Positions 10,966 to 18,827 of a stretch of DNA of 64,000 nt are shown here, piece by piece; the first letter of the stretch is position 1; each line of letters starts with the position of its first letter. The DNA is taken from assembly GCA_948434005.1 (NCBI GenBank), contig CAOJEH010000002.1, forward strand, positions 124,001 through 188,000. Reading direction: 5' to 3'. This DNA comes from an uncultured Mycoplasmatota bacterium. Its GTDB lineage: Bacteria > Bacillota_I > Bacilli_A > RF39 > UBA660. The position numbers and the translations under genes were made by a program. Under the pieces are notes generated by a model. It searched no databases and was not told the origin of the DNA. It saw nothing but the letters and a program-made list of their open reading frames with translations.

Positions 10966-11958
10966 CTAATTATTATCCTCTATATTATCTTTTAAAAACT
11001 CTAATAATGTAACAACTCTCTCATAATCCATTCTTTTAGGGCCTACTATAGCAAGAGTTCCTTCATCAGCACCATTTCTAAATTTAGTTTTTATAACTGT
11101 AACATCATCATCTATATTGCTCTCATGTCCAATATATACTTTAATGTTATTATCTTGATCTTCTTTAATTTCTCGTAATACTTCTTCATTATCAAGCTTA
11201 TCAAATATATTTTTAATCTTATCAACATTACTAAACTCAGGTTGATCTAAGAATTTAGTTTTACCTACAACATTAACATTATGTGATGAAAAATCACTAA
11301 ATACATTATAAAACGCATTATATAATTGTTCATGTTGTGTAACATATTTTCCTATTACAGGCTTAATTTCATATTCTAGCTTAGTACTAACTTCATCTAT
11401 TGGCGTACCTACTATTAAATTATTAATTAAATTTACTGTTTTCTTAACATCTTCTAAACTAACATATTCAAGTTTAACTTCTTTATGTTCAACATGACCT
11501 CTATCAGTAACTACTATAACTATCATTTTATTGGCGTCTATTGGAACAACTTCAATTTGTTTTAACAAATTATCATGTGAAGATGATCCAAGAACTATAG
11601 TAGCATAATTAGTCATATCTGATATAACTTGTAAACTCTTAGTAATACAATCTGCTAAAGGAAGCTGTTGATTATGAAATATTATTTGAAGTTTTAACAT
11701 ATCTTCAGCATTCATTTTTTTAAGTTCCATTAAATTATCAACATAATAGCGATAACCCTCTTCACTAGGAATTCTACCAGATGATGTATGAGTCTTTTCT
11801 AGAAGATGGGCATCTTCTAAAGCAGCCATATCATTTCTAACAGTAGCACTAGAACACTTAAGTTTTTTAGAAACTAATTTAGATCCTATAGGTTTTGCTA
11901 GTTTTACATAATGTTCAACTATAAGCTTTAAAACATTTTCTTGCCTTTTAGTTAACAT
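10966..11958 (-). CDS. hrcA: Heat-inducible transcription repressor HrcA
   Basis: 330 aa from ATG 11958. The N-terminal winged helix (MLTKRQENVLKLIVEHYVK, then SSATVRNDMAALED) binds CIRCE; the rest is the HrcA dimerization domain with the inserted region. The chosen start has AGGAGG 8 nt upstream. An ATG at 11976 would begin inside the CIRCE operator and is rejected. HrcA represses its own operon and depends on GroEL for activity in Bacillus; no groESL is in this window. It is the first gene of the five-gene heat-shock operon. Confidence 0.96.
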   Translation of the reverse strand: MLTKRQENVLKLIVEHYVKLAKPIGSKLVSKKLKCSSATVRNDMAALEDAHLLEKTHTSSGRIPSEEGYRYYVDNLMELKKMNAEDMLKLQIIFHNQQLPLADCITKSLQVISDMTNYATIVLGSSSHDNLLKQIEVVPIDANKMIVIVVTDRGHVEHKEVKLEYVSLEDVKKTVNLINNLIVGTPIDEVSTKLEYEIKPVIGKYVTQHEQLYNAFYNVFSDFSSHNVNVVGKTKFLDQPEFSNVDKIKNIFDKLDNEEVLREIKEDQDNNIKVYIGHESNIDDDVTVIKTKFRNGADEGTLAIVGPKRMDYERVVTLLEFLKDNIEDNN

Positions 11959-11969
11959 CAAATCCCCTC

Positions 11970-11996
11970 CTAGCACTATAATTTTACGAGTGCTAA
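11970..11996 (-). promoter_or_regulatory. CIRCE operator
   Basis: A 9-9-9 inverted repeat. The plus-strand right arm GAGTGCTAA is perfect and the left arm CTAGCACTA has two mismatches. It lies between the promoter and the hrcA start and ends in the leader, as in Bacillus, so HrcA binding would block the operon. Confidence 0.88.
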
Positions 11997-12000
11997 CTGT

Positions 12001-12029
12001 ATTATATGACTAATTTTAGCACTTGTCAA
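12001..12029 (-). promoter_or_regulatory. Consensus sigma-A promoter of the hrcA operon
   Basis: On the minus strand, TTGACA, a 17-nt spacer and TATAAT: a perfect match to the vegetative consensus. Such strength fits an operon held down by a repressor. The CIRCE operator follows immediately. Confidence 0.9.
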
Positions 12030-12042
12030 TATATATTGCTAA
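12016..12042 (-). promoter_or_regulatory. Second, degenerate CIRCE-like element over the -35
   Basis: Plus-strand TTAGCACTT, 9 nt, TATTGCTAA keeps the 9-9-9 spacing. It has one mismatch in the left arm and two in the right, and covers the -35 box. Occupation of both sites would give tighter repression. Confidence 0.6.
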
Positions 12043-12109
12043 AATTAAACTAAAAAAAATACTAACTGTAAATAGTATAAGTATTTCTCTATTTAATATT
12101 ACATAAAGA

Positions 12110-12301
12110 TTATTTTTTATTTTTATTTACCGCGCTTTCAGGGTTCTCTAATTCATCAATTACTATATCTGTAAATTCCCTACTATTTTTTCTATTAAAA
12201 GCCATTGTTCCCATCAATAAAGTAATAAGAAGTATTAATACAACAAGTAATCCATAAAGCATTGTTGATATAGCAAAACCCTTATTATTTAATTTTTTCA
12301 T
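12110..12301 (-). CDS. Small prepilin-like membrane protein
   Basis: 63 aa. MKKLNNKGFAISTMLYGLL has the short basic leader and Gly-Phe junction of type IV prepilins, then one hydrophobic helix to about residue 31 and a charged tail. The residue at mature position 5, usually Glu, is Thr, so it may not polymerise normally. The leader is nearly identical to those of the prepilin-like proteins at 35-36 kb, suggesting the same peptidase processes all three. It follows the ANL gene by about 50 bp and may share its transcript. Its function is unknown. Confidence 0.65.
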   Translation of the reverse strand: MKKLNNKGFAISTMLYGLLVVLILLITLLMGTMAFNRKNSREFTDIVIDELENPESAVNKNKK

Positions 12302-12350
12302 AATATCACAACCCTAATATTATTATATCACTTTTTTTAACAATATAAAA

Positions 12351-13727
12351 TTAATTATATTTTTTTCTATCAACTTTACCATTTGAAAGTTTAGATATAG
12401 AAACAACTTCTTCAATTACTTTTGGTACTTGATAAGAAAATAAATTCTTATGTAAAATATTCTTTAACTCTTTCTTATCATAATTATTATTAATGACAAC
12501 TAATAGTTTTAAAACACCATTATAAATACATATACATTCATCAATACCTTTATACGATAATGCTATATTTTCTATTTCTACAGGAGAAAACTTATACCCA
12601 TTTATATTAAAAAAGTTTTTCTCTCTATCAACAATATAAAGTAAATCATTATAAATGTAACCTATATCTCCTGGATAAAAATAATCTATCTTTTCTCCAT
12701 TATGATACTGTATACATTTAGATTTTCCGTATAATCTAATTCTACCATATGTATTTTTATTAGATTTAATCTTTCTTCCATTATCATCAACAATTTCAAC
12801 AATAGTACCATCAAGTGGTTTTCCGATGCAGCCTAAAGCATACCCATTTTTAATAATATCTAAATAGCATCCTGCAGGTAATTCAGTAGCACCATAATGA
12901 TTATAAAATCTAATATTATTTTCTTTTATTATTGAAATAGTCTTTTTTGCATCCTCTTCTAAAAGAGGTGCAGTAGCAGTTTCAATTATTTGTATATTTT
13001 TAATATTTCGTTTTATTTCATCTGAAAAAAGATTTACTAAATAATGTAAAATAGTTGGATTTATTGATAAACATAAATTATTATAACCATAATCTAAATA
13101 TTTCATAAAATCTACTATATTCATACTATTATGAATAATAAATGTGTAGCCATAACAAAAACTTAAATACATTTTCATAATTGAATAAGCATGACTTAAA
13201 GGGCCACTAACTATTATAGTACTGTCATCTTTTAAATTATAAGAAGTATGAAAGCTATCAATAATATTGTTAATAATTTCATATGAATACTCGATTTCTT
13301 TAGGATATCCAGTACTTCCAGATGATAACAATATTAGTCCCAAATCATCACTTTCATCAAATGAATAGTTATCATATAATTCACATATATCAACATCAGA
13401 TAAATCAATATCTCCTATTTTTATATAATATTTACAATTATTAATATCAATCAATTTTTTTATAGTATTATTAGGAGAATCTTTATCTATAGGCAAAGCC
13501 ACCAGTCCTAATAAATGTAGTGCAAAGATTATATAGATATAGATTTCATCTTGAGTATTTTCAACTATAACAATATCCTTCTTATGTAATTTTTTTCTAC
13601 TAATATAAGTAGCATATTTACATATATTAACCCAAAAATCTTTATAGCTTACTTTTTTATCATTAACTACAATAGCTACTTTAGAAGAAAATTCTATAGA
13701 GTTATTATAAATTCTTTTTAATAACAT
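12351..13727 (-). CDS. ANL-family adenylating enzyme, DltA-like
   Basis: About 458 aa from ATG 13727, which has GGAGG 6 nt upstream; the longer reading would overlap rsmD. The ANL core motifs are visible: LLSSGSTGYPKE (nucleotide loop), FYNHYGATELPAG (YGxTE type), YPGDIGY, VDREKNFFNINGYKFSPVEIE (hinge), and the C-terminal lysine in LSNGKVDRKKY. Such enzymes activate a carboxylate as an adenylate and load it on a carrier protein; DltA does this with D-alanine. With the carrier, PPTase, MBOAT and AlgJ-like genes close by, it probably loads the carrier at 17.7-17.9 kb. The substrate (D-Ala, another amino acid or an acyl group) cannot be read from the sequence. Confidence 0.85.
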   Translation of the reverse strand: MLLKRIYNNSIEFSSKVAIVVNDKKVSYKDFWVNICKYATYISRKKLHKKDIVIVENTQDEIYIYIIFALHLLGLVALPIDKDSPNNTIKKLIDINNCKYYIKIGDIDLSDVDICELYDNYSFDESDDLGLILLSSGSTGYPKEIEYSYEIINNIIDSFHTSYNLKDDSTIIVSGPLSHAYSIMKMYLSFCYGYTFIIHNSMNIVDFMKYLDYGYNNLCLSINPTILHYLVNLFSDEIKRNIKNIQIIETATAPLLEEDAKKTISIIKENNIRFYNHYGATELPAGCYLDIIKNGYALGCIGKPLDGTIVEIVDDNGRKIKSNKNTYGRIRLYGKSKCIQYHNGEKIDYFYPGDIGYIYNDLLYIVDREKNFFNINGYKFSPVEIENIALSYKGIDECICIYNGVLKLLVVINNNYDKKELKNILHKNLFSYQVPKVIEEVVSISKLSNGKVDRKKYN

Positions 13728-13738
13728 AACTACCTCCG

Positions 13739-14281
13739 TTATACAATCTTTTTTAAAATTACAATCCATTTATCTCCATATTTCTTTTCCTTTATGGATT
13801 TATATCTATCATTATAAATTACTTTATCAAGATTATCACATTCTAATATTAATAAACCATTTTTTCTTAATATACTATTTTCATCTATCAATTTGATTGA
13901 TTTTTCTATATAATCAGTTTTATACGGAGGATCAATAAATATAATATCAACATTATCATTAAAACTATTTAGAAAATCTTTATAATTAGATTTATGAATA
14001 GATGTATAACTATTAATAGAAAAATTATTAATATTATTTTTAATTATATTTATAGCTTTTATATTATTATCGATAAAATAACAAAACTTAGCCCCCATAC
14101 TTATAGCTTCTATTCCTAAAGAACCACTACCAGCAAATAAATCTATGCATACCTTATCAGTTATATATTCCTGAATCATAGCAAATAAACTTTCTTTTAC
14201 TCTATCCATAGTAGGCCTAGTTCCTAAAATATCATATCCCTCTAATTTTCTTCCTTTTAAAAAACCACTAATTACTTTCAT
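13739..14281 (-). CDS. rsmD: 16S rRNA (guanine966-N2)-methyltransferase
   Basis: About 180 aa, normal for RsmD (YlbH). It starts KVISGFLKGRKLEG, has SAM motif I DLFAGSGSLGIEAISMGA, and the catalytic (D)PPY motif IIFIDPPYKT. It methylates G966 (E. coli numbering) of 16S rRNA during 30S assembly. ATG 14281 has GGAG 6 nt before it and overlaps the end of ylbF by 14 nt, so the two are translationally coupled, as their order in Bacillus (ylbF...ylbH) would predict. The next gene downstream is the ANL enzyme rather than the usual coaD. Confidence 0.94.
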   Translation of the reverse strand: MKVISGFLKGRKLEGYDILGTRPTMDRVKESLFAMIQEYITDKVCIDLFAGSGSLGIEAISMGAKFCYFIDNNIKAINIIKNNINNFSINSYTSIHKSNYKDFLNSFNDNVDIIFIDPPYKTDYIEKSIKLIDENSILRKNGLLILECDNLDKVIYNDRYKSIKEKKYGDKWIVILKKIV

Positions 14282-14558
14282 AAAATTCTCCATTTTTATT
14301 CAGTTTTTTCAACCTACTATTTATACCCATAATTAATAGATTAACTTCATTTTCATACTTCTTAAACTTTTGAAACTCATCATATGTATAAATATCTTGT
14401 TTTATATGTTCATTAAAACTAATTTTGTAATTTTCTATCATATCAACTAATTCTTTATTTTTAATTATCTCATTATAATATAAATCAATATTTTTAATCA
14501 CTTCTAATTTATCTAGTTTTTCCTTTAAATCATTTACTTTATCCATTAAAATCATCAT
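14268..14558 (-). CDS. ylbF: YlbF/YmcA family protein
   Basis: About 96 aa, almost entirely helical (DKVNDLKEKLDKLEVIKNID... EFQKFKKYENEVNLLIMGINSRLKKL), matching the Com_YlbF family in length and pattern. In Bacillus, YlbF forms the Y-complex with YmcA and YaaT, which helps RNase Y mature polycistronic mRNAs and affects competence, sporulation and biofilm. The adjacent rsmD supports the assignment. AAGGTG before ATG 14558 decides the start. It ends with TAG. Confidence 0.8.
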   Translation of the reverse strand: MMILMDKVNDLKEKLDKLEVIKNIDLYYNEIIKNKELVDMIENYKISFNEHIKQDIYTYDEFQKFKKYENEVNLLIMGINSRLKKLNKNGEFYESN

Positions 14559-14574
14559 AAATATCACCTTAAAT

Positions 14575-15729
14575 TTAATTTAATATTTTATATAAATCCC
14601 TAATATTATGTGTAGTTGAAAAATATAAAACCATATCAGGTTTAGTTTTTTCTATATATTTTTTTATACTATCCTTATAATTTCCATTTGTAGTTCTTAT
14701 ATCAATAACATCTAAATTTTTAAACATTAAAGATATAAAAGGACCCATTGCAAAAAACTGTGAATCTGCAAATACTAATATTTTTTTATCAACATCACTA
14801 GCGATATTTTCAATTTTCTTCAAAGCTCTAATTCCATACAATTGCTTACCATGTATTAGTTCTGATGCATTTTTACTATTATTGTCATAGATATTATGAT
14901 ATAAAACATCATTAAAGCTACCACTTACTGCTAGTTTGTCATAATTTGCTTTAAAGTCAGAGTATTTATTATATCTATAATAATAAAAATCATCATAATA
15001 TTTTTCGCCTAAACCTAATTTTCTTGCATAAAATCCGTTAAATGAATTTTTAAAACTAACTATATCAAAATTATCATCATCTAAGACGGATAAATTTAGA
15101 TTGTAACCATAATTATCATTTACATACTTGCCAAAATATAAAGCAAGATTTTTACCAGTTTCAGTAGTCATATGAAAATCCGTATTATAAAAAACAGGTT
15201 CTTTTGTATTATTTAACTTTCCCATAACAGTATGTGTATCTATATAATTTATTCCCTTTTTTCTAAATGATCTATATAATTTTTTATAACTATTATAATC
15301 ATATTTTAAATTATACTTATCTAATACATCTTTATAGAAATAGTTTTTATCTGGATTTTCCATATAAACAAAATCTATATCAAGCTGTTTTAAGTACTTA
15401 TTAAAACTAGAAATAATAGAATCATATTTAAAAATATAATACTTTTCAAAATTATCAAGATTTATAATTGTATTATTTTCAATTTTATAAGGACCAATCC
15501 CATCATTCACTTTTTTAGAAAAAGAAAAATTACGTTTAGTTTTTTCATTAACATTATTTCTTATAATTATAAAACTATCTTTTCCTAAAACATAACTATT
15601 ATCATCAATAGAACTTCTAATTGAAGAAAAATCCTGTTTTTTTATAAAAACATCCTGAAATAATGAGTAAGAATAATAACAAAAGAATATAAATATAAAA
15701 GACAAAATCAGATACATGATTTTTTTCAT
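14575..15729 (-). CDS. AlgJ/DHHW-family (SGNH-like) acylation protein
   Basis: 384 aa with one N-terminal signal-anchor (residues about 4-24) and an extracellular domain. Two SGNH/AlgJ hallmarks are visible: VFADSQFFAMGPF near residue 330, in place of GDS, and YNTDFHMTTETGKNLA near 190, the equivalent of the DHHWT block. AlgJ, AlgX and DltD-type proteins work with an MBOAT partner to pass an acyl group to an extracellular polysaccharide or teichoic acid. The gene lies 10 bp after the MBOAT gene, which supports that pairing. The acceptor polymer is unknown. Confidence 0.78.
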   Translation of the reverse strand: MKKIMYLILSFIFIFFCYYSYSLFQDVFIKKQDFSSIRSSIDDNSYVLGKDSFIIIRNNVNEKTKRNFSFSKKVNDGIGPYKIENNTIINLDNFEKYYIFKYDSIISSFNKYLKQLDIDFVYMENPDKNYFYKDVLDKYNLKYDYNSYKKLYRSFRKKGINYIDTHTVMGKLNNTKEPVFYNTDFHMTTETGKNLALYFGKYVNDNYGYNLNLSVLDDDNFDIVSFKNSFNGFYARKLGLGEKYYDDFYYYRYNKYSDFKANYDKLAVSGSFNDVLYHNIYDNNSKNASELIHGKQLYGIRALKKIENIASDVDKKILVFADSQFFAMGPFISLMFKNLDVIDIRTTNGNYKDSIKKYIEKTKPDMVLYFSTTHNIRDLYKILN

Positions 15730-15739
15730 ATTACCACCT

Positions 15740-17149
15740 CTAAAAGTTAAAATATATAAACGGACTATATGAATTAATTACCATATAATAAATAGAAACA
15801 AAAAATAGAATAAAAATGAAAATTGAATTTACAATAGAATAAAATCTATAATGTTTAAATTTTTCTTGAATCATTTTTAATACAGGAAAGGAAAAAATAA
15901 TACCAATTAAATAATAAATCCAGTAATTAGATAAGTATAAATATACTCTATTACCAATAAAACTATCATTAATAAACATCGATTTTAAAAATACAAGTTT
16001 AGGATCACTATAAGAGAAAAATAATATTGTACCAATTGTTATAACAAACAAAGTATAAATATGAGAGATAATATTTCTATTTTTTGGAAATTTAAATTGT
16101 TTTTCTATAGTCAAAAATATAAAATAAAAAATTCCTAAATAAACATAATTAATCCCTATACCATGCCATAAACCAACTAATATCCAACAAATAAATAAAG
16201 CTAAGTAGTTCATCATTTTAAATGCAAATTTCTTATTAAAAAACATATTTAGTTTTTTTAATATAAATTTATATATTTTACTATTACAAATTGGATATAA
16301 AATATAATCATTAAACCAATTACCTAATGAAATATTCCATTTTTTCCAATATTCATTTATAGAACATGATGCATACGGATAATTAAAGTTACTTTTAATA
16401 TTAAAGCCAAAAATTTTGCCAAGTCCTATAGCCATATTTGAATAACCACTAAAATCATAATATAACTGTAATACAAAAGAGATAGCACAAAGCCATGCCT
16501 CACATAAACTGTTACCACTAGAATTAGTAAACATAATAAGAGCACAATTACCTATTACATCTGCTATAACACATTTTTTAAATAAACCAATAATAAATTC
16601 ATATAATCCATCTGATACCCCTGATAAACTAGTTTTTCTATTATCTATCTCTTTATAAATATCATCATATCTAATTATTGGTCCAGCTATTAATTGAGGA
16701 AAAAATGATACGTATAATGAGTATTTTATAATATTCTTTTGAGCAGGAACTACTTTTCTATAAACATCTACTATATATGATATCTCCTGGAAAGTAAAAA
16801 ATGAAATACCTAAAGGTCCTACATAAGGTAAAATTCCTGAAGATAATAAAGAAGTATCATATACACCTAATAATTTAAAAATAAAAAGTAATATAATATT
16901 AAAAAGTACTCCTATAAAAATAAGGTAAAACTTTTTAAACTTTTCTATCAAAATACCAAAAATATAATTAATAATAATAGATAATAAAATAACCCATAAA
17001 TAATCTAATGAACCATAACAATAAAATAATATACTAAATATTAATAAAATAATATTTTTATATTTAATACTTTTAACAAATGGATTAAAATATAAAATCA
17101 AACATACTGGTAAGAACAAAAATAAAAAAATTGAAGATGAAAACACCAT
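15740..17149 (-). CDS. MBOAT O-acyltransferase, AlgI/DltB-like
   Basis: About 469 aa with around 11 membrane segments. AlgI-type signatures are clear: GISFFTFQEISYIVDVYR, FFPQLIAGPIIRYDDI, YYDFSGYSNMAIGLGKIFGF, and the catalytic histidine in ILVGLWHGIGINY. The first conserved histidine region, usually WHISL, reads KKWNISLGNW here, so that His is Asn. MBOATs of this type carry an acyl group through the membrane to an extracellular acceptor; DltB takes D-alanine from DltC. Start ATG 17149 has AGGAAGTGAT upstream. It is third in a carrier-PPTase-MBOAT-AlgJ-like series. Confidence 0.88.
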   Translation of the reverse strand: MVFSSSIFLFLFLPVCLILYFNPFVKSIKYKNIILLIFSILFYCYGSLDYLWVILLSIIINYIFGILIEKFKKFYLIFIGVLFNIILLFIFKLLGVYDTSLLSSGILPYVGPLGISFFTFQEISYIVDVYRKVVPAQKNIIKYSLYVSFFPQLIAGPIIRYDDIYKEIDNRKTSLSGVSDGLYEFIIGLFKKCVIADVIGNCALIMFTNSSGNSLCEAWLCAISFVLQLYYDFSGYSNMAIGLGKIFGFNIKSNFNYPYASCSINEYWKKWNISLGNWFNDYILYPICNSKIYKFILKKLNMFFNKKFAFKMMNYLALFICWILVGLWHGIGINYVYLGIFYFIFLTIEKQFKFPKNRNIISHIYTLFVITIGTILFFSYSDPKLVFLKSMFINDSFIGNRVYLYLSNYWIYYLIGIIFSFPVLKMIQEKFKHYRFYSIVNSIFIFILFFVSIYYMVINSYSPFIYFNF

Positions 17150-17182
17150 ATAAATCACTTCCTAAACCATTTTATCAATATT

Positions 17183-17719
17183 TCATAAAATCTCTTCTTC
17201 ATTATAATATTTAATACTAGTATCTATTTTATTTTTAGAAAAAGCATACATTATAAAATCTTTATTTATAATAGAAATATAATTATTTTTCTTTTGAATA
17301 CTAGATAAATCAATTCCATTAAAATCATCTATTATACCAGTACCAATATATTTAACATACGCTTCTTTTCCCACCCAATGCTTTAATAAATATAAGGAAT
17401 CATTAGTAGTGTTTTCTTTACTATTTAAAATCTTTTTAGCCATGATTTTATCTATATCCCGAATATTTTCTATATCAATACCTACTTCATCATAGCCAAC
17501 AATTAAAGCTATATATTTAGAAGTATCCGAATAATTAAAGTAAATATTATCTAAATATGGTTTACCATATTGATTATAAAATATATTAGAAATAGAAACA
17601 TTATAATAGCTTAATACTTTTTCTAAAAATTTTTTCTTACATAAATTAATATTATTACAACTATGTAGTTGTAATATAAATATTCTAGAATATTTATTAT
17701 TTGAATTTTTTACATACAT
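17183..17719 (-). CDS. Sfp-type 4'-phosphopantetheinyl transferase
   Basis: 178 aa, a short Sfp-type enzyme (Sfp itself is about 224 aa). The two Mg/CoA motifs are present: VGIDIENI near residue 74 and HWVGKEAYVKYIGTG near 112 (consensus WxxKEAxxK). It converts the apo carrier to holo by adding phosphopantetheine to a serine. Its start overlaps the end of the carrier gene by 23 nt and lacks a clear ribosome-binding site, so it is probably coupled to it. Such a dedicated activating enzyme is not part of a normal dlt operon and suggests a self-sufficient acylation module. Confidence 0.88.
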   Translation of the reverse strand: MYVKNSNNKYSRIFILQLHSCNNINLCKKKFLEKVLSYYNVSISNIFYNQYGKPYLDNIYFNYSDTSKYIALIVGYDEVGIDIENIRDIDKIMAKKILNSKENTTNDSLYLLKHWVGKEAYVKYIGTGIIDDFNGIDLSSIQKKNNYISIINKDFIMYAFSKNKIDTSIKYYNEEEIL

Positions 17720-17927
17720 ATTTTTTTAATTGACCCCAATTTTCTATATTTTTTAAATCTTTAAAAGGAATTTCTATATTATATTTATTTGAGATATTAT
17801 AAATTAAGTTCATATGTGAAAGAGAATCCCATTCTATAATGCTACCTGGAAACATATTATCATTTATTTCAAAATTATCATCTAAATATAAAGTCTCTTT
17901 CAGTAATAAATCTAATTCTTTATCCAT
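17697..17927 (-). CDS. Acyl/aminoacyl carrier protein, DltC-like
   Basis: About 76 aa from ATG 17927, which is preceded by GGGTGAT. The attachment motif is EWDSLSHMNLI, with the phosphopantetheine serine at about residue 35; the acidic four-helix carrier pattern surrounds it. It would carry the group activated by the ANL enzyme to the MBOAT. DltC is of similar size, but this protein could equally be an acyl carrier. It is the first gene of the acylation operon; a TATAAT stands 16 nt before the start. Confidence 0.87.
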   Translation of the reverse strand: MDKELDLLLKETLYLDDNFEINDNMFPGSIIEWDSLSHMNLIYNISNKYNIEIPFKDLKNIENWGQLKKYVCKKFK

Positions 17928-17943
17928 AATATCACCCATATAG

Positions 17944-17949
17944 ATTATA
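17944..17949 (-). promoter_or_regulatory. Candidate -10 box of the acylation operon
   Basis: Minus-strand TATAAT preceded by a TGTGTGT stretch, 16 nt from the carrier-protein ATG. No convincing -35 is seen at the usual spacing. The remaining 200 bp up to ylbE is AT-rich without a recognisable feature. Confidence 0.4.
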
Positions 17950-18167
17950 ACACACAAGCAACAAAAAAGAAAATCAAATTCAATATAAATTCAACTTTCT
18001 TACTATTATTTCTAAAAAGCCTATACATTTACTAAACATTGTCCATTATTAAAATTGAAAATATATAAAATAATTATAAAAATTATTCATTAGTAAAACC
18101 AATAAATATAAATAACAAATATTCTTTAATCTCATAAGTAAAATATATTAGATAAAATTGCTTATTT

Positions 18168-18190
18168 AAAAAGATTATATGAAATAATCT
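18168..18190 (-). terminator. Terminator after ylbD-ylbE
   Basis: 7-bp stem AGATTAT / ATAATCT with a 5-nt loop, followed on the minus strand by a T-run. It separates the ylbDE transcript from the acylation operon. Confidence 0.65.
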
Positions 18191-18410
18191 ATTTCAAAAC
18201 ATCCATAAAGCTATGAATCATACTGATTCCATTATTTATTTTTTCTAATCGATCTTCTGTAGTTAATTTATATCTGCTTTTCATCTCTTTTTCTAAGTCT
18301 TTTATACTATTAGGATTTCTATTCAAATATTTATACCAGTAAGAGTTTTCTCTTAAATAGCGATATATGTTAGGATTATTTCTTATATATATTTGAGTTT
18401 TAATATCCAT
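18189..18410 (-). CDS. YlbE-like protein
   Basis: 73 aa. YIRNNPNIYRYLRENSYWYKYLNRNP matches the YlbE-like pattern (short helical protein with PxxxxxxRxxxxWYxxLxRxP). The family function is unknown. Its ATG overlaps the stop of the preceding ylbD-like gene (TAATG), so the pair is coupled. Neighbouring ylbD, ylbF and rsmD homologues support the assignment. It ends with TAG. Confidence 0.75.
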   Translation of the reverse strand: MDIKTQIYIRNNPNIYRYLRENSYWYKYLNRNPNSIKDLEKEMKSRYKLTTEDRLEKINNGISMIHSFMDVLK

Positions 18411-18772
18411 TAATCATCAAAATATTTATACATTGGTCTAGGTTCATAAGTTTTTTCTTTAGTAGCTGCTCCTACACCTATATCTTGTAATAATCCTATA
18501 GTTTTTTGTAAACTATTAACACCTTTTTGAACAGATTCCAAATCTACATTTTTAATCATATTAACTAACTCAGAAAAAGAAGAACTCCTACTTGTTGTAG
18601 TATTACTAGTTGATAAATAACTCTTTTTTAAATACTTATCCCATACTTCACTCTCTTCACCATACATATCATATAATTCATATAACTTTTGCCAATTTGT
18701 TTTACCATCCATTACACTATTACCAAGTTCAGGATGTGCTTTAACAAATTTTTTAAATAAATCTTTAGACAT
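18410..18772 (-). CDS. YlbD-like protein
   Basis: 120 aa. The N-terminus FKKFVKAHPELGNSVMDGKTNWQKLYELYDMYGEES fits the YlbD/coat-protein family (KxHPE, then WQ..YE.W.L.G). A central Ser/Thr-rich stretch and an amphipathic helix follow. Bacillus YlbD is described as a spore coat protein, but the role here is uncertain. It is the first gene of the ylbD-ylbE pair, with its own start just beyond the parC terminator. Confidence 0.7.
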   Translation of the reverse strand: MSKDLFKKFVKAHPELGNSVMDGKTNWQKLYELYDMYGEESEVWDKYLKKSYLSTSNTTTSRSSSFSELVNMIKNVDLESVQKGVNSLQKTIGLLQDIGVGAATKEKTYEPRPMYKYFDD

Positions 18773-18799
18773 ATAACCACCTATTAAAATATATGAAAA

Positions 18800-18827
18800 A
18801 AAAATAAGTAAATTACTACTTATTTTT
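18800..18827 (-). terminator. Terminator after parC
   Basis: 11-bp stem AAAAATAAGTA / TACTTATTTTT with a 6-nt loop and a long T-run on the minus strand. It overlaps the parC stop codon. Confidence 0.8.

Noticed and set aside
11959..11976. Upstream start for hrcA at 11976
   Set aside because: That ATG lies inside the CIRCE operator, and AGGAGG is placed for the ATG at 11958.
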